Source: Trochalopteron elliotii
Lineage: Eukaryota > Chordata > Aves > Passeriformes > Leiothrichidae
Assembly: GCA_024734555.1 (NCBI GenBank)
Contig: JANPWX010000449.1
Coordinates: forward strand, 2,462,219 to 2,526,218
DNA: 64,000 nucleotides
Direction of reading: 5' to 3'
Numbering within the stretch: the stretch's first letter is position 1; each line of letters opens with the position of its first letter. Positions 52,101 to 64,000 of this stretch are shown here, piece after piece. Made by a program: the position numbers and the translations under genes. Under the pieces are notes generated by a model. That model had not been told where the DNA came from, did no database searches, and worked only from the letters and a program-made list of their open reading frames with translations.

Positions 52101-55100
52101 AGGAAAAGATAGTTCTCTGTTGTGACTATGGTGAATCTTCAACAAAAATTTGCCTTCAACTTCACTTTACATAGCTGAATCCAAGTCTGAAAACAAGTAT
52201 GGAGAAATCAATAATCTTCACCTAAAACTGTGAAGGTAGCGCCACTCTTTCAGAAAGAATGGTAGAATTCATGAATTTTATCTGTTGTTCAAATTTCCAA
52301 ACAAATCATTGAGTGTTGCCAAACAGTAAACCCTCTGGGAGTTCAGCTGAATTCAGGAGTGGTATCCAATGAAAGCTTTGGAAAAAACTTGTTTCCTGGA
52401 ACTCCCCTTCCACAGTATGCCTTTAGAAGTTGTCTTCTGACTCTATCAACAGTGACTTGTCTGTAATAGCATGGGATCTGCTCTGGTAAACTTGCTCTGT
52501 GTTTCTGTCCCTTCAGTTCTGCTTTTGAAGCTGTCGGAAAATTGAGGTCAATTTTCATTGCTCCATTCCTGCCTCATCATTTAAAGACCAACTACCTTGC
52601 CTCTCCATTAGATCACTTTAAAGAGCAAAGGAAATCTAATCCTTTCCTACATGAAAAAGCAGGTGCTTTCTTTCATGAAGACAAGAGGAGAGTGGGGAAA
52701 TTCTTCCATCTTTTGTCTGTTGTCTCAAAACAGTATCCTGTCAGTTCCAAAAGGGGCTTTTTGTGCTAGTAAAGTAAGCATTCCCAAGCACCAAGAGAAA
52801 ATCATATGTAAAGGTCCACATTCACCATTCTAAACTGTTCTACCTTACAAGAGACAGAGTACTTCTGAACTCTCTTTTGAGAATGGCCCCTGGTCATTCC
52901 TGCTAACATCCAAAATGTGAGAATTGTCTTGAAGGAGGCTGTGTTCTCACCAAAGAATCCCAGGTACTCTTCCAACACAGTGACACCATCTGTGATGAAA
53001 ATCTGGTGGAGGAGATCATTTCTTGGTACCTTTCACTCTACTAGTATAGACAAAATCTTTGTCTGAAAGGCAAAGATAGACGACTTTTCTTGTTCTCCCA
53101 AAAGATGTTGGTTCCTCTTTGTCCTTAAAAACAACTCACTCATTCCTTGACTTCATCCACTTGAATTTACTGTGGTAAAATCATACATTTCCTCAGCCTG
53201 AGAGGGACATTTTGACAACACTGAGAAACAAAACTCAGGAAGTTCTAATGCAGAAAATCTCTTATTCATAATTTAAATTAACATTTATTCTTTAGCATGA
53301 TAGTACTAGAATGAAGGCAGTGTGAAAATTGAGGTCAGATCTCTGATTAGGGATTATACATCAATACAATGCAGATTTGATACTCATTAGGATAAGTTAC
53401 TGGCTTCAGAAAGTGGTGTCAGTTCTCGATGTACTCCACGGAGCAACATTTATGATATCATTCCATTTGAATTGCACATAGGCATAACTCCAATCTCATT
53501 GATCCTCATATCCATTAAACACCAAAAAAGGTATGATTATTTCCAAATATTTAAATGGAAATGAGATTTATTAAACTTGTCAAGATCATTTATTGCTGCA
53601 TAAGTTTTGATGCCAAAAAAGTATTCTGAGGTTTAAGTTCTGCTTAGTCTTTTATTCTGAAAATGTACTTTACACAATACATTTTATATTTCTTGTTCTT
53701 TGGAAGAATTAATAGAAGTCAGTCATGTAGAGAGACACAGTTTGAAATGTAATTACAGCAATCATTTAAAGATACATAGTACATCTACTGACTTTCCATT
53801 TTAGCATTGTGCATTTCTCTGCAGGACTGGAAGGCTGATGTTTAACTTGCCCATAACCTAACTCACCTATCTTTCACAATCTAATCTATCATGCTAATGA
53901 ATCGTTAAATTTGGCATTTAAATATAGATGACAGTAATTAACAGTAGCATTTACTAAACAGGAGAAATTTTAAAAGGTTGAAGGAGAATTTTGTGCCAAA
54001 ATCAGACAACACTTTCTAAATTTCCTTCACAACTTCTAGCTCAGGCTGACTTTTGGAAATTACCATGTCATCTCTTTACTTACACCCTTCTGGGTATGGT
54101 GTATTGTAGTAAGCACTATTGGAACTTCTTTCAAATGAAAAGTTTTACTTGAAATTTCTTGCCTGGTATCTGTAGGTCTACCATGCTCGTTTTTCTCCCT
54201 TCTTTATCCTGACACAGGTGTATTAATATTATGGCTTTCCTGAGAAACAGATCAGGCTCCTGGACTCATTGAAACATAAAGTCATCTGACTGGTTACTCT
54301 CCTGTTCATTAGTGTAGGTGCACAGGTACTTGTGATAATACAAAGGAAAGCGAGCACGAGCCTGGGAGGGAAGAAGAGAGAAGTGGACAGAGCATTTAAG
54401 CAGATTTAGGAACTGAACTCTTTATAAAAGCAGTGGAGACACTTTTGATGATACTTTGGAACTCAGGGAGGAAAACTTCTAGGAAAGAGTAGAGTTCTGT
54501 CTTCATTCCTAACACTGAAGAAGTGTTTCTAGTGTTATAAGTGTTATAAATACAAGCCTACAAGGAATAAAGAAGATTGATAATCAAAGAAAACATCTGG
54601 AATGTTGTGAAACACATGGATAAAATGAAAACTAGAAGTCGAGTTTGCCTGGCAAAGGAAAGAAAAAATAAAACAAAAGTTTTTTAGTTAGATTACTAAA
54701 AATTAAAAAGAAAATACAGTGGGATAGAATTGAAGTTAATCTACTTATGACCCCGACTTCAATGGTCACCTTTGGTTTTCTATAAGGACAGAACAGCTTA
54801 TACACCTATTTCCACATGCAACATCTGATACCTGTAACAGAAAATCAGGCTTTTACTTTGGGAATGGGAGAAGACAAGAGAATAAATCTAGACTTAAAAC
54901 AAACTAGTTCCAAAATCCAAGAGTTTTCTTCATGAAATTTAGTATCTCAGTGACTAAACTTCATAACGGTGTGCAATTCCAAGGACAATTAGTCTTTTGT
55001 CTTTCTTGATATTTTCCCTAGTGCTCTCAGCACAAATCTTAATTAAATCACCTAAAGCTGCCAAGATGGGAAGTTTTGTCAACATGGAAGTTGTATTCTC

Positions 55101-55850
55101 AACTGAATAATTATATATTTTATTTATAATGTTTTGCATTAAAAATCATGAACATGGTAATATAACTGTGGATTTGTTTATCAATTTTTGTAATTATTTT
55201 AAGAATAAAATCAAAATAATTTCCAAAAAGAAATACTCACCAGTGATAATGATAACATCAAAAACTTTTTCAGATAACCACCATGTGACAATAATGTCAA
55301 GTTCTGTAACATGATAGTCTTAAATTCTGTGATATTGGGTAGTTTTCTTATGTCTGTCATCAGCATCTAGTAGTTTGCAATTTCTTCTGCACTGATTTTA
55401 AATGTCAGATGTTAGAAGTTTTTTTCATAGGACATGGTATATATATAAAAATAAGCAAATCCTTTCTGTAAAATGTAATGTAACCTGTCTCCCCATACAA
55501 ACACAAACACATACACAGAGATACATAATAAAAATCCCCCAAATAAAACTTTTAATTAGGTTTCAGCCCGATATCTCATCAAGCATGGAAGTATGTAAAA
55601 ATGTCCTCAGGATTCTATAAATATGCAAATCCTGAGCCCATCCACATACCTACCACACTAATTAAAACAAAATATATTAAGCCAGGAATTTATATACTGT
55701 GTGTCTAACTACACATTAAATCTTACAATAAATTTTATTATAGTTGCAAGGTCAAATATCCAAGCTACAGGATGAGGGATTTATCATTGTCTATGTAGTC
55801 TGAATTTTGCCTTGGATGCTGGGGTCCTGCAATATAGAATTGTTGCACAA

Positions 55851-55939
55851 TCCTTTTTTTTTTTTTGTTTTTTTCTTCTGTTTCTTTCTCTTTTTTTCTT
55901 TTTTCTTTTTCTTTTTTTTCTTTTTTTTTCTTTTTTTTT
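55851..55939. repeat. Polypyrimidine tract (T-rich, C-interrupted)
   Basis: About 89 bp, nearly all T with scattered C and only two G's. The complementary strand is A/G-rich and yields a spurious Lys/Glu-rich frame. Confidence 0.95.
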
Positions 55940-57709
55940 AATATTAGACCTACTAGACTCATTGAGGTCACAGAAGAATTACTGCGCACTTACTGAAGAG
56001 TGTTCTATGTTCCATTTTCTATTGTTCATTGCACAGCCTCCTGCCTTCATTAATTTAGACTATTCAAAACCTACTCTGAGGATTAAATTAATTTCCTCAA
56101 AAGCTTTTTATGGTGCTAATCATTACAGCATCTAAATGCTTCATGAGCATTAATACGTTTATTTTTACAGTGTTCTTGTGAACTGAGTAGTTATTACTAT
56201 CTCCTTTTTATAAATGGAAAACTAAGACATGAGAGATTAATGTAAAATATCCAGTAATGTGGGGAACTCTACATGAGCGCAACAGGAGCTGCTTTCCCCA
56301 AATGCTTAGCAGAGACAGAACTGATCACTCTCCTCTTCATCACACTGACCACTCTTTTTCTCAGCCTTGTATCAGTCATATCTCAACCCTGCATCCGGTT
56401 TCTGATCTCTCTTCTGCTATTGATAAGGCTACTGATCCTATTTCCATTACCCTTACTTACTGAAAGCATCCGTTTGATGAAAAAAGGACAGTAGCATCTT
56501 TCTATCTCTATTTAGTCTCCATGTACTCATTTTGCTTAATTGCCTGCAGTTCCTCTGTCTCATGTTTTCCACTTCCAGGCTTCTAAGCTCTCTTTCTTTC
56601 CTTGTCCTTATTTAGCACCTTCCATAGCATGTTTTTCTTTCCATAACCTGCTGCATTCTTAAGAGACTGAATGGACAGTTAGTTATTTTTTGACTAGAAC
56701 TGAGATTAACTAAAACAAAATCTTCCAATGGAAAGATTTTTTCATCTTAATCACAGTAGTTTCTATCTTTGGTGTTTCTAATAATGGATGGATTTCCTGA
56801 CAATACAAATATTCATTAGCAGAATGGATTTTTTTGAATTAGAATTTTTTATGTATCTTCAGGCTAAATAAGTTAAATTGCCATTCCATTAGGTCTCATA
56901 AGCAAAGTGGGCCAAATATTTGAATGGCAAACTTACCGTACATTCATTAAGGACTTCTACTGATAATTCAATGTTTTCTCTTTTAAATTATTAAGTTATT
57001 ACTACAGACAACACTATATTGAAACAGGTGCCCCTTGGATAAATTTCTGCCTGGAATGAAACTTCTACTTAAATACTTTCCATTCATAAACTTTTTTTTT
57101 TGTTTTTGTAACTATGAGATTTCAACCATCTTCACTCATCAACAGAGATTAACTCTGTGTTTTGGTTAGTCACTGCAAGACTTTGACATTTTAAGTCAGT
57201 CTTTATTCAGTCATATCTTCTGAATTCCACTGTCTTTTTTTCCTGTCCTTGCCTGCTACATTCCTTTATGGCTCACAGATGAAAGACTATTCCTCTGTTG
57301 AAATTAAACTGTAAGAAATAGAGAAAATCTTAACACATGATCATCACTAGTTACGATGTGCGACAAATGTGAAAAAGAACTCTTTTAAAATATTTCTTTG
57401 TTTCAGAGCTGGTTATATAAGGTCTGGTAATATGTAGTACTCTGATATTGGGAAGTGGAACCTCCATTAATTTTTAATTAAGTCTTAAAACTGTCGTCAC
57501 CTCATTAAAATCAGATCTGCTAAAAGAAGTGAAATTATCACGGGTAAAATATGTCAGTGAATGTAAAAGTTGAACTGAAATATTGGTAGGAAAATCATAG
57601 CTAGTGGAATGAAAGGAAGAATTTTCAATTTAAGATTGCCTCATGGCAATCTCAACAGAAAGGCCAATCCTTTAAATACTTTATCCTGCCAAACACAGTT
57701 GCCAGCAGG

Positions 57710-57715
57710 GATAGC
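57710..57715. repeat. Left target-site duplication GATAGC
   Basis: This 6-bp sequence abuts the TG end of the LTR and is repeated exactly at 58407-58412. Confidence 0.9.
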
Positions 57716-58406
57716 TGTTGGGGAGCGTGTCTCTTTGGTCAGCCTGGTGTTCAGCTGGACCACCCGGTGGCTCTGACACGCCACAACAGGACTGATTTGT
57801 GAGCTCTTCGCTCAGCAGCATCGCGACTCTCACTGTCACAGCCGTGGTATAAATGAAAGAGGGGACTCTCGGAGGTTCGGGGAACAGAGGTTTATTCAGG
57901 GTCACAGGGGAACCCCTTACCTCAGGCCCGGTGCCTCAGGAGAGACACCTCAAGAGACACCTCAGGAGAGACCCTGGACCTGGGCTGCAGGGGGGTTTTG
58001 TCCAGGACAAGTTTGAGGGGTGGGTACAAACTATGAACCAATAAAACAAAGCAAAGCAACAAATGCCAACTGAATTACCTAACTACTAACAAATCAAAGG
58101 TAATTTGGGGAGGGGTCTCGGGGGAATCTGCCAACTGCAGGCCAAATCTCCTCGAAGGCTCTGGACCTTGGAGATAAGGACTCAGTGATGGACAGAGGGA
58201 AGAAGGATACATTGGAGAGGATGGGCAGGGATCATCATGAGGAGAGGACCAATAGGAAACAGTCTCTGGGCAAAGACCAGAGAGGCATAGAAACCCTTAT
58301 CAGCTTGTGATAAGAAAAAACTCCAAGACAAGGGGCCCATATAGGGTAACTAAAACTATACTAAACTATACTATAACTTTTTAAAACAAAATCCTGCAAC
58401 CCCACA
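57716..58406 (-). mobile_element. Solo LTR of an endogenous retrovirus with exact 6-bp target duplication
   Basis: The 691-bp element starts TGTTGGGGAG and ends CAACCCCACA, so it has TG...CA ends with short inverted-repeat character. It is flanked by GATAGC on both sides. A 6-bp duplication fits alpharetrovirus-like or class II (ERVK-like) integration. Orientation is probably minus: the complement of 57891-57896 gives AATAAA, leaving about 175 bp of R-U5. An AATAAA also occurs on the + strand at about 58038, so orientation is not certain. A short CCTCAGGAGAGACA-type duplication lies at about 57935-57972. It is more GC-rich than the surrounding intron. No internal genes remain, so it formed by LTR-LTR recombination. 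Small frames inside (57681-58044) are not genes. Confidence 0.88.
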
Positions 58407-58412
58407 GATAGC
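58407..58412. repeat. Right target-site duplication GATAGC
   Basis: An exact copy of 57710-57715, immediately after the CA end of the LTR. Confidence 0.9.
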
Positions 58413-59794
58413 ATTCAGGATAAAGATCTTTGCTGTATATTTTGGTCAAAGTTTTCTAAAATATACAGAGTTTTGTACTATGTGAATGAAGGATATTTAA
58501 ATACTGGGATACTAGTTCCACAGGAGATTTAAGCACTTATTTTTTTCTTAGTCCAATATTGACCTTTTATTTCTTTCATGGTCAAATTCCAAAGCAACAT
58601 ATTTTGGAGTCAATGGAATATGTTTTTTTAATAAAATAAAATTGGGTTTTATAAGTTGGTTAAGAATATCCTATTAGAGTGAAATAAAGTGGCTTTTACA
58701 GCAGTTTGAGTACTTCAAATTTGACTTTGTACCATGTTACACTGCAAATATTATTTTATACTGCAAGAAATTCTTATCTATATGTAATGTGTATACAGAC
58801 ATTGCAAAACCTGACCCAGTACTGTCAAAACTAAAAGCTTAAATAACTATTTTTATGTATAAGAATAGTAAAAAAATACTGAGACAGAAATGTCATTATA
58901 ATGATCTTAATATTTTTTCTGAAAACTGTGACACTAAGTCTTTAAAATTCTGTTCTAGTTATTCAATTGTTAGAGTGGAGTTATAAGAAAATAATCTAAT
59001 AAGGAAGGAAAGGCTGCATATGAAGGCATAATAAACTGACACTCTTCATCTAAACTCCCTCTCTTCCACCAAGCTCTCCCATACAGCTCATTCTTAAATA
59101 GATCCACAGCCTATAAAACTGTCCTTGTTCACTTCACCTACCTGATGACAAAGGTGTGCACATTCTGCCTTATCACACAGACCTACAGTGAAACTTGCAG
59201 CCCAGAAGCTTAACTTTATTTCCTGTCATTTTGTATATACTCCTAAATATGTGACCATAATACACATACATACTTTTCCCTGGCGCAAAGATTTACGTAA
59301 AAGAGTGTAGAATAAAAGATACTAGAAACAGAAGAGACAAAAAACTTATCTATATGCAAAACCTGTGGATTCAGACTGTTTTAAATGAACTTTATATCAG
59401 ACCAAAAACATGAAAACAAAGATCTTTACAAAGATCATTTAAAAAAGACAGTAAACGACCATATAAAATTATTCCCACGTTCTTTGAGACCAAATTAAAC
59501 AGAGTATTTTTAGGACACATAGATTTAAAATATGCACAAATTTTTTTTGAAACTTGAAGGAAAAGGAATGAAATTCAAATGTTTACTCTCGCAGCATCAC
59601 AGGTACCTTATTTAATTTAAATAAAGTATTTTCTGAGATAAATTTAAATAAAGCGTGGGAGTTGGACTCTGTGATATTTATGGTTATGCTCTGACTAGAA
59701 ATACTCTATGATTAATTGAATAGAAGTAAAAACCACTGAATTGAGTTAATGAGCATTTTGAAAATGGAGTATTTTAAGGACTTGTTACAGTCAT

Positions 59795-60125
59795 ATCACA
59801 GAAACATAGAATGGTTGGGTTTGAAGGGACCTTAGACATCACTTAGTGCGAACCCCTCTGCCATTGTCAGGGACACCTTACACTGGACAAGGTTGCTCAA
59901 AGCTCCATCTGACCTGATCTTCAACACTTCCAGGGATGGGGCATCCACATCTTCTCTGGGTAATCCGTTACAGTGCCTTAACACCCACAAAGTAAAGAAT
60001 TTCTTCCTAATATCTAATCTAAACCTACTCCCTCTCACAGTTTAAAGCCATTCTCCCTGGTGCTATCATTAGCCTTCCTGATAATGAGTCTCTTCCCACC
60101 TTTCCTGTAGGCCTCTTTTCATTAA
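59795..60125 (-). mobile_element. CR1 LINE 3' fragment
   Basis: The antisense CR1 3' end is well preserved: ACATAGAATGGTTGGGTTTG, AAGGGACCTTAGACATCACT, AACACTTCCAGGGATGGGGC and AAGAATTTCTTCCTAATATC. It ends near 60125. Confidence 0.92.
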
Positions 60126-60163
60126 TTTTCAAAACAGTCTTAATATTATCTTCTAAAGTAACA

Positions 60164-60605
60164 TATCGCAGAATCGGACAATATGCTGAGTTAGAAGGGA
60201 CCCACGAGGATGTTCAAGTCCAACTCCTGGCCCTGCACAGCACCATCCCCAAGAGACACACCATGTGCCTGAGACTGTTGTCCAAATACTTCTTGAACTC
60301 TGTCAGGCTGGTGTTATGACTAATGCCCCGGGGAGTGTGTTCCAGTGCCCAAACACCCTCTGGGTGAAGAAACTTTTCCTGATACCCAGCCTAAACCTCC
60401 CCTGACTCACCTTCAGGCCATTCCCTTGGGTTCTGTCACTGTCACCACAGAGAAGAGATCTGTCTTTTTTGTTTCCCCTCACAAGGAAGCTGCAGGCTGC
60501 AATGATGTCCCCCGTCAGTCTCCTCTTCTCCAGGCTGAACATACCAAGTGACCTCTGCACGCAGAATAAAATGGACACATCCTCACCAGACAGAATTTTT
60601 TTTGA
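60164..60605 (-). mobile_element. CR1 LINE 3' fragment, different subfamily
   Basis: A second antisense CR1 copy begins about 40 bp after the first. It carries the alternative 3' sequence ATGCTGAGTTAGAAGGGACC, CAAGTCCAACTCCTGGCCCT and CACAGCACCATCCCCAAGAG, then CCCAAACACCCTCTGGGTGA and CTTCTCCAGGCTGAACATAC. The 102-codon minus frame at 60303-60611 lies inside this element and is not a host gene. Confidence 0.92.
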
Positions 60606-63395
60606 GTACATCTGTTTTCTTAAGTATTACATTTAGACACATATCAGTGCATAAAATTGTGCATTTCATTTTTCTAAGAGTAATACTATTTGAAAATAAT
60701 AATTCCTGACATCGGTTGTTTTGTACATCCAATTGTTTGCAACCCTATCTAATAAGCTTGTTTTGAAGTTCTTTCACTACCTACAAAAACATTTGAAAGA
60801 TCTGTAAAATATATATATATATGTATTTTAAAAAGCCAAACTTTCCAGATCAGTTACAAAGATTTCTTATCTTCAAACTTTATCAATTCAGAGCCTAGCG
60901 TTCTGTGGCAGTGCATTGCAGTGAAGACAGCATTCATCAGTCTACTTCAGTTAGTCAGGGCTGCCAAGTTTTATTCCTTCTTTTTATTTTAATCTTATTA
61001 AGTATCCTGAAGTATGATGAGTTTTCTAGGATATTGCTTATGTTTCCTTGTTTATTCTTATCTCAGTTAATGAAAAACAGTCAAGGCAAGTGAATCAGTC
61101 ACTGATGCATAAAACCCAAACCAAATGCTTTTTAAAAACAAGAAATACTGTTTGTGGCTTAGCAGCTGAAAAATCTGTAAATTATGTCTGTCATAGAGTA
61201 TCATGCTTTCAGTATTGATGGTCTTAAAATGCTTTCATCCACTTTAACTGATCTTTTTTCCAGATAGTAATTATGACTGATGTCTTTTAAGCAAATACTG
61301 CAGATATGTCTGTTGTTGCTATGAAAATGCATGTGAACTAGGTCACTGCTGCAATATGCTGGAATGTGAGCCTTCATTTTGAAAATGTTTTAGATTCCAG
61401 AGGATTTACTTCTGGGTTTGCTCAAATCTACCTTAATACTGAAATGAAATATTTATACTGGAGCTAGTACAATCCAGCAGTCATTTTGTTTGACACATTG
61501 GGTCACCTTTAGGGGAATTAACAGTTTGTGAGCTCCAAACTCCTTTGGGGTTTTGATATACTGCTCATGGTGAGCACCACGATATTGGCACACCTGGGCC
61601 AATACTGTAACAATGACACAAAGTAGCTGGAAAGCACATTCTCCTGAACCAGCAAGGGTGAAATATCAGACTTTGGTGCTGAACCGGAAAAAAAAAGATT
61701 TCTGTAGAATTCAAGAAGGGGAAAACAAACATCACGAAAACCATTTTCCATCAGTAAAGTGGCATTTTGAAAAAGCTTTTCCACATGTCTTCTCACTGTG
61801 GTTAACTCTACATCCATATTACCTTTTTTTTTTTTTTTTCAATTTAAGTAATTTGTTCATTCAAGTTCCTGGGAATTCACTGGTAAAAATAAATATGTGG
61901 ACAGAGATTTAAATGCAAATGATTTGTATATTAAAGACATTTCACTCTCTTCAGTGTTAGTAATTATTTTCTCTGTGCAAAGGAGACAACTGGAATCAGT
62001 GACATTGATTTTCAAGATGGAAGCCAACTGGCAACATCTTGAAACCTGATTCCCAAACTAAATCATTAATGAGCATCTCACATCTCTGTGTTTTCTGCAT
62101 TATCACATCAATGGAACACGCAGTCTGGAATTTGTATCCATGGCTTGTTTTACCATTAGAAGGGTCTTATTTACTCATTTCATGTAAGTTATCTAAGGTG
62201 CAAGGACCAAGGTTATGAAATATTTATGCAATATGATACTTAAGATTAGATTGGGAGTAATTACAAAAATGGTGGATTTTATATATCTTAGTGACATTAT
62301 CTACAAGTAACGTAGCTACAGGAGCAACTTTATATTCATGGTTTGTACCTGTTTGATAGAAAAAGTTGCAAAAAGTATAAAAATCTTTTGTACATTAAGC
62401 ATAGACATTTTGAAAAAGGACTATAATAAAAAGTTTACAAGTTTCAGTGTTTGAATTATAATGCCTGCAAAGATGATGTTTCCGCTTCAACTCTTTAAAA
62501 TACTGCTTGAAATGGGAATGCATTTGGGCACTTACAGTTTGATTTATAAAACTTCTATTTACCTTTATGCAGGTTCTTTGCATAATTTACTTGGCAAAAG
62601 TAGAACAGTTTTAGTTTACATAAATCATATTATTCTTTTCTTTTTTCATGGAAACTCTTATGGATGCTATGTCATCATTCTTATTTCAAGAATGTGCATT
62701 AAGATAAAAAGGGGTTGAAAGTGTGAAAGAACGGTGGTAATCTCAGACTCCAAAAGCAGATTGCACTGCAATATATTTTATTTAAAGAAAAATAGTGGAA
62801 ACATTTTACAATAACATGCAGAAACTAGAATTGCCTGGAGAAAGGTAAGAGAGAAAAAAAAAATTGTTCCACTTTGAAACAGTGTGTTTGGTCTGATTTG
62901 GGACTTCCAGGATATCTACCCTGAGCTTCTTTGCTAGGTGACTTTTTATTTTCTGAACATACAGTGTCAAACAAAATAGGACTAAAGTACTACTCAGGAC
63001 AGTTTAGCTGTCATCTAGTTTTGCAGTGTTTGCTACCCATGAGAGCTGTGAGTAAATGACTAGGGTATAAGCAGAAAACTGATTGCCACTACTGTAAGTG
63101 TTCCCAAATTCTGTCACATTCTAGATTTAGGTGAGAGGGGAGAATATTATTTTCCATTACACTCTTATCTGTAAGAAGAGGCCAAACACAACAAACTGAG
63201 AACAAATTGTTTGAGATAACATATAAACATGGAAAATGAGACAGCTGATCTGATAACAGTTAGCACATAGAAAAATGATGTACCCAAAACCTCTTTTTTG
63301 CCTTGGTTTTATCCTGGAAATTTCTCTTATCACATCTTTTGAGTCCCAGAATCTCGAGGCAGGGACCGTCAAAACTAAGTCCCACCCATCACAGG

Positions 63396-63435
63396 AGAAT
63401 AGAATAAAATTAATAGAATAGAATAGAGTAGAATA
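63396..63435. repeat. (TAGAA)n microsatellite
   Basis: Imperfect pentamers ATAGA/ATAGAATAGAGTAGAAT, just left of a CR1 fragment. Confidence 0.85.
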
Positions 63436-63444
63436 CTCCATTCA

Positions 63445-63680
63445 TCAAGGGGGCTTATACGAAAGGTATAATGGACTTTTTACCAGGGTCCACAGTGGTA
63501 GGAGAAAAGAAAACAGGAAGAGGGTAAATTTAGATTAGCTATTAGGAAGAAAATCTTTACTTTGAGGGTTGTGAGGCACTAGAACATGTTGTCCAGAGTA
63601 AGTGGTTCTTGTCTGGGCTCCCCTGGTTTACAATCTTATGTGTTGCAAAGTCCAAGTTGATCTTCCTAGAAATGGTACCT
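63445..63680 (+). mobile_element. CR1 LINE fragment, sense, lacking its 3' end
   Basis: Sense CR1 blocks are present: AGGGTAAATTTAGATTAGCT, ATTAGGAAGAAAATCTTTAC, TTTGAGGGTTGTGAGGCACT and AGAACATGTTGTCCAGAGTA. Similarity fades after about 63680 without the usual octamer end, so the copy is decayed or broken. Confidence 0.75.
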
Positions 63681-64000
63681 GTGTTCTCTTGATAGTCCAT
63701 CAATTGGTGTAACTGCTGAGGTTTTTTTCCTCTCATTTTCTCTGCATTTATGTGTTCAGGTATGTGTCTCCTTTGATTTTTTTTTCCTGGTTTCCCTCTT
63801 TTCCTGTTGTTTTCTTTCCAGTTAATAAGGTCTGCTGACAGATAACCTTGCTGGAATAAATGTTCTTAAGATCTCACTTGCCTTCATCAATTAATGTGGT
63901 CAACCAAGTTTGGTTCTTACGACTGCTCTGTATGCTTTGTTTATGACCTACTCCTCTTTTCATTGTGTCTCTTTGCACTGAGAAAGGACCTTAACCAGAT

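Larger units (their letters stand above)
47006..64000 (+). other. CNTN5: Start of the CNTN5 intron after Ig1 (runs past the window)
   Basis: After the GTGAGT donor at 47006 no sequence resembling the start of Ig2 was found up to the window end, so this intron is at least 17 kb. It holds a TA-rich microsatellite (47423), a pyrimidine tract (55851), a solo LTR (57716-58406), three CR1 fragments, and otherwise AT-rich sequence without recognisable genes. Confidence 0.8.

Noticed and set aside
55765..55989. Lys/Glu-rich minus-strand frame
   Set aside because: It is a translation of the polypyrimidine tract.
57681..58044. Overlapping small frames on both strands in GC-richer DNA
   Set aside because: They fall within the solo LTR and have no gag, pol or env similarity.
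60303..60611. 102-codon minus-strand open frame
   Set aside because: It lies wholly inside a CR1 fragment.
47006..64000. Search for the CNTN5 exon that starts Ig2
   Set aside because: No acceptor followed by a contactin-like Ig2 sequence was seen.
1..64000. CRISPR arrays, operons, tRNA or rRNA genes
   Set aside because: No regularly spaced repeat-spacer pattern, no clustered coding frames and no cloverleaf or rRNA signature was seen. The tandem repeats present are contiguous minisatellites.

Overview
The window looks like AT-rich, intron-dominated nuclear DNA from a bird. The evidence is nine fragments of CR1 LINE retrotransposons, at least two with the usual ATTCTATG-type 3' end; several solo LTRs of endogenous retroviruses; no mammalian-type Alu or L1 sequence; and a vertebrate neuronal gene in a very open arrangement. 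A songbird is possible from the LTR content, but that is inference. Nothing prokaryotic is present.

One protein-coding gene is supported. Three + strand exons (32492-32707, 41586-41709, 46830-47005) encode the mature N-terminus and first Ig domain of contactin-5 (CNTN5, also called NB-2), a GPI-anchored neuronal cell-adhesion molecule. The exons have AG/GT borders, keep one reading frame (G|AA, AG|A and T|.. split codons), and total 516 bp. The signal-peptide exon should lie upstream of base 1. The rest of the protein (Ig2-Ig6, the fibronectin III repeats and the GPI signal) should lie beyond base 64000. The window therefore holds an upstream intron of at least 32.5 kb, introns of 8878 and 5120 bp, and the first 17 kb of a further intron.

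The introns are mostly unannotatable AT-rich sequence with old repeats. From left to right: CR1 fragments near 20-228, 633-694 and 7229-7890; a run of 44 A's followed by a solo LTR (14804-15141); a 19-bp tandem array (15299-15376); a CR1 fragment at 15640; a near-perfect inverted duplication (arms 20911-21063 and 22696-22848); a CR1 copy at 28183 followed by a perfect 30-bp palindrome at 28815; an LTR with a possible internal retroviral remnant (36774-37780); a possible retro-derived patch at 39090-39330; a clean solo LTR with an exact 6-bp target duplication (57716-58406); two adjacent CR1 copies of different subfamilies (59795-60605); and a CR1 fragment at the right end.

I found no convincing new gene system. 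The feature I would check first is the inverted duplication. Its arms are about 98% identical and 1.6 kb apart, and I could not match it to a known element. No RNA genes, CRISPR arrays or operon-like structures were seen.
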